From the NCBI RefSeq assembly GCF_016583835.1, contig NZ_NRRW01000029.1, positions 1 to 47,380 of the forward strand: 47,380 bases of DNA, written 5' to 3'. The notes under the pieces are model-generated. The model was not told the DNA's origin. It made no database searches and saw only the letters and a program-made list of their open reading frames with translations. Numbering within the stretch: the stretch's first letter is position 1; each line of letters opens with the position of its first letter. The DNA is from Thiococcus pfennigii. Lineage in GTDB: Bacteria; Pseudomonadota; Gammaproteobacteria; Chromatiales; Chromatiaceae. Shown in pieces: positions 45,798 to 47,380 of this stretch. A program made the translations under genes and the position numbers.

Positions 45798-45940
45798 GCT
45801 CGCGCAGAGACGCAAAGGCGCGGAGCATGAAGGAGAGAAGAAAAGCGCACTGGTGACATCGACCAATGCGCTTTCTTCACTTTGCGCCTCTGCGTCTCTG
45901 CGCGAGCCTCTTCTTGCCTGGTCGGTCGCAACAGCATGGG
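45798..45940 (+). repeat. R3 dispersed repeat, copy B with 23-bp inverted arms
   Basis: Left arm 45798-45820 and right arm 45885-45907 are inverted copies with one mismatch (core AGAGACGCAAAGGCG and its complement). A nested pair (AAAGCGCA...TGCGCTTT) lies between. The right half is a direct repeat of 33545-33670. Confidence 0.85.
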
Positions 45941-46044
45941 ACATCATAGGGCGCCAATTGGGGGCTAGTCGTTCAGGGGGCCAAGTAAATAGTTACGACT
46001 CTCTAGGGAACGATTCACCAATAGGCGTTACAACTCGGCCCCCG

Positions 46045-46070
46045 GTCGGGTTACGCTGCGCTAACCCGAC
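46045..46070. repeat. R1 palindromic repeat at a gene 3' end
   Basis: GTCGGGTTA, CGCTGCG, CTAACCCGAC. It encodes the last residues and TAG stop of the minus-strand gene 46061-46561, paralleling ate at 6510. Confidence 0.85.
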
Positions 46071-46561
46071 AAATGCACCCGTTTCTTTTGAACCGATACC
46101 AGGTGACCCCTGGGCTGAGCCAACAAGGCCCGCCACTCCACGCGGTCAATGAGGGCAACCTCATGCGCGGAGCCCTGATCCCGGGACCAGAATCGCCGGG
46201 TCGCAGGATCGACATCGAGCCTAGTCCTCGGACGCAGATTGGTCTGGGGTTGGTCGTTGTTGCCGGTTGCAGGACCCATCTCATCGATGAGGGCCGCAAG
46301 CCGATCCAGCAAGCCCAGCGCCTCCTGTCGTAGGGCCTGATGCGCTTGACGCATTTCGGCCACGGCTGGCTGCAAGATCACCGCCAGGCTTGACTCACGA
46401 CCGACGGCTACGTCGAGAAGGGCCAATCCGATCCGGCTGCTTTGAAATTCCTGCCAGACGCCCGAAAGGATCGACAGTTGCTCCACCCAGTCGATTTCGG
46501 ACTGCGAATACGCCGCCGCCCGGCCGCGGTATCGAGCAAATCGTGCGTGAACCTGGGTCAT
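46061..46561 (-). CDS. Hypothetical helical protein
   Basis: 166 residues, AGGAGG eight bases before the ATG. The first 100 residues are predicted helical and rich in Leu/Ala/Glu (WVEQLSILSGVWQEFQSSRI; AVAEMRQAHQALRQEALGLL). After residue 100 the sequence is Pro/Arg-rich. The final Leu-Ser-Gly-stop is read from an R1 palindrome, so the natural C-terminus may be truncated or replaced. No family recognised; the helical part could be a phasin-like or methyl-accepting-type bundle, but this is not supported by a motif. Confidence 0.72.
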   Translation of the reverse strand: MTQVHARFARYRGRAAAYSQSEIDWVEQLSILSGVWQEFQSSRIGLALLDVAVGRESSLAVILQPAVAEMRQAHQALRQEALGLLDRLAALIDEMGPATGNNDQPQTNLRPRTRLDVDPATRRFWSRDQGSAHEVALIDRVEWRALLAQPRGHLVSVQKKRVHLSG

Positions 46562-46860
46562 GGCCTGGCCTCCTCGGTCCGCTGAAGGGCGAGTACAGAT
46601 GGTCCGCGTACGTCCTGCCGAGTTCTAACCTAAAAAAACAGCCGAACCGCGAAGACCGCAAAAAATTCAATCCGTTGCTAGCGAAACACTGATCGCCGAA
46701 AGATTGCAAAAAACCACTCAATGAGTCGTTGCTTTATTAGCTTCCTCTGCACCTATGCACGTCCAATTGCAATCTTCGCGTCTAAGATAGTTGAACCGGT
46801 CGTCCGGACCAAGACGCGAACCGACGATAAAGCTCTTCGACCTTCCTATCTAGATCGGCC
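46562..46860. other. AT-richer intergenic segment
   Basis: About 300 bp, noticeably richer in A/T than its surroundings, especially 46620-46800. No gene seen. Probably carries the promoter of 46061-46561 and the 3' end of the right-edge gene. Confidence 0.4.
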
Positions 46861-47380
46861 TCAGCGCGGCGCATCACCGATTGTATAGTGGGATGCCCAA
46901 TAGAAGGACTGCTCGGTCGCCCCGTTCGCCGGCACTGTGACCTGCCGGGTCTGGACCTGCCCGGCCGCGTCGACTGTCAGGTTATAGCGCCCCGGCGCAA
47001 GGCGAGCGTAGAAAAAAGGACCCTGGGATACGGCCGCGAGTCGTGTCCGACCGGAGACCTCCTCGACCCGCACCTGAATGTTGGACAGATACTCCCCGGA
47101 GCCCTGCACGGCGAAGAGGAGCCGAAGGTTATATTGGGACTTGACCTGCGCGAGTTCTTCGCGTTCGGAGACGCCGATCCCTCCGCTCATGTAGGGAACG
47201 CCCTCCTCTGTCGACCTGGTTTCGAGGATCGCGCCCTGCGGTGGTGCGTCGCTTTTACCAGGCGCCGCCGACGGAGCCTCCGGTAGAAAGGTCCCCTCGG
47301 GAAGAACCGACCCCGCGGGCGCGATCGCCCACTCCGTCGGGGTCTGGCCTTCCACCATGCCCCCCGTTCCCCGCCCCAAG
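46861..47380 (-). CDS. Secreted protein with carboxypeptidase-regulatory-like domain (partial at right edge)
   Basis: Visible part is about 172 residues. A Pro/Ala-rich stretch (PEGTFLPEAPSAAPGKSDAP) leads to a C-terminal beta-sandwich resembling carboxypeptidase-regulatory/CNA-B repeats: LLFAVQGSGEYLSNIQVRVE, FFYARLAPGRYNLTVDAAGQ. No signal peptide is seen, so the true start is probably beyond the window. Substrate or partner unknown. Confidence 0.75.
   Translation of the reverse strand, partial: LGRGTGGMVEGQTPTEWAIAPAGSVLPEGTFLPEAPSAAPGKSDAPPQGAILETRSTEEGVPYMSGGIGVSEREELAQVKSQYNLRLLFAVQGSGEYLSNIQVRVEEVSGRTRLAAVSQGPFFYARLAPGRYNLTVDAAGQVQTRQVTVPANGATEQSFYWASHYTIGDAPR

Larger units (their letters stand above)
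45077..46060. other. Repeat-rich intergenic region
   Basis: Nearly 1 kb without a supported gene. It holds R2 copy 2 (45281-45383), a degenerate reverse R2 copy (about 45525-45610), the R3 hairpin repeat (45798-45940) and an R1 palindrome (46045-46070). Such stacking suggests a preferred insertion zone. Confidence 0.6.

Overview
This window is high-GC gammaproteobacterial chromosome. Gene content (trxB/aat/ate/lgt/purL/rimO housekeeping, many PAS/GGDEF/CheB-CheR signalling proteins, 'GGTTGGGTTA...' palindromic repeats, FixJ-type regulators) suggests a purple sulfur bacterium or close relative (Chromatiales). That placement is an inference from gene content; no 16S or photosynthesis gene is present to prove it.

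Left third (1-20.5 kb), mostly core genes. A partial ftsK runs off the left edge and diverges from trxB. A mobile-looking MntA/HepT-type toxin-antitoxin pair (2.4-3.1 kb) sits between imperfect inverted repeats and is followed by an array of three hairpins. Next comes a FemAB-like/aat/ate run concerned with protein N-end modification. A 356-bp MITE with IS10-like ends has inserted into a palindromic repeat after ate. lgt and purL follow on the minus strand, then a LEA14-type lipoprotein, an Ala/Pro-rich membrane-anchored protein of unknown function, and a two-gene operon pairing a CDKN3-like phosphatase with a stand-alone HipA/polyvalent-type kinase-like protein. An ECF sigma/anti-sigma pair diverges from a small secreted protein; a phosphotransferase-AAA fusion, a DUF2892 protein and rimO complete the region.

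Middle (20.9-31.8 kb), a signalling island. It holds a CheB-CheR-PAS hybrid, a glycine-zipper lipoprotein, a four-repeat peptidoglycan-binding secreted protein, a PAS-GGDEF-EAL protein whose EAL loop looks degenerate, and a translationally coupled PAS-GAF-PAS histidine kinase/FixJ-like regulator pair. An 11-G run at the kinase 3' end overlaps the ribosome binding site of the regulator.

Right third (32-47.4 kb), an envelope/stress cluster rich in repeats. Genes encode a BON-MscS channel, CsbD with a Lys-Lys-Asp repeat tail, three Crp/Fnr paralogues, a fatty-acid desaturase, a frameshifted four-helix-bundle gene, a DUF2254 membrane protein, a SYLF/YSC84 lipid-binding protein, an AI-2E/PerM permease, a 44-aa Lys-rich protein, a second DUF2892 protein, an entericidin, a hypothetical protein, and a partial secreted protein at the right edge. 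Between them lie copies of at least three dispersed palindromic repeat families and three different 9-bp tandem arrays. Several genes take their stop codon from these repeats.

No tRNA, rRNA, CRISPR array or intact insertion sequence was recognised. The most system-like candidates are the phosphatase/kinase operon (13.8-15.0 kb) and the Crp/Fnr-bearing stress island.
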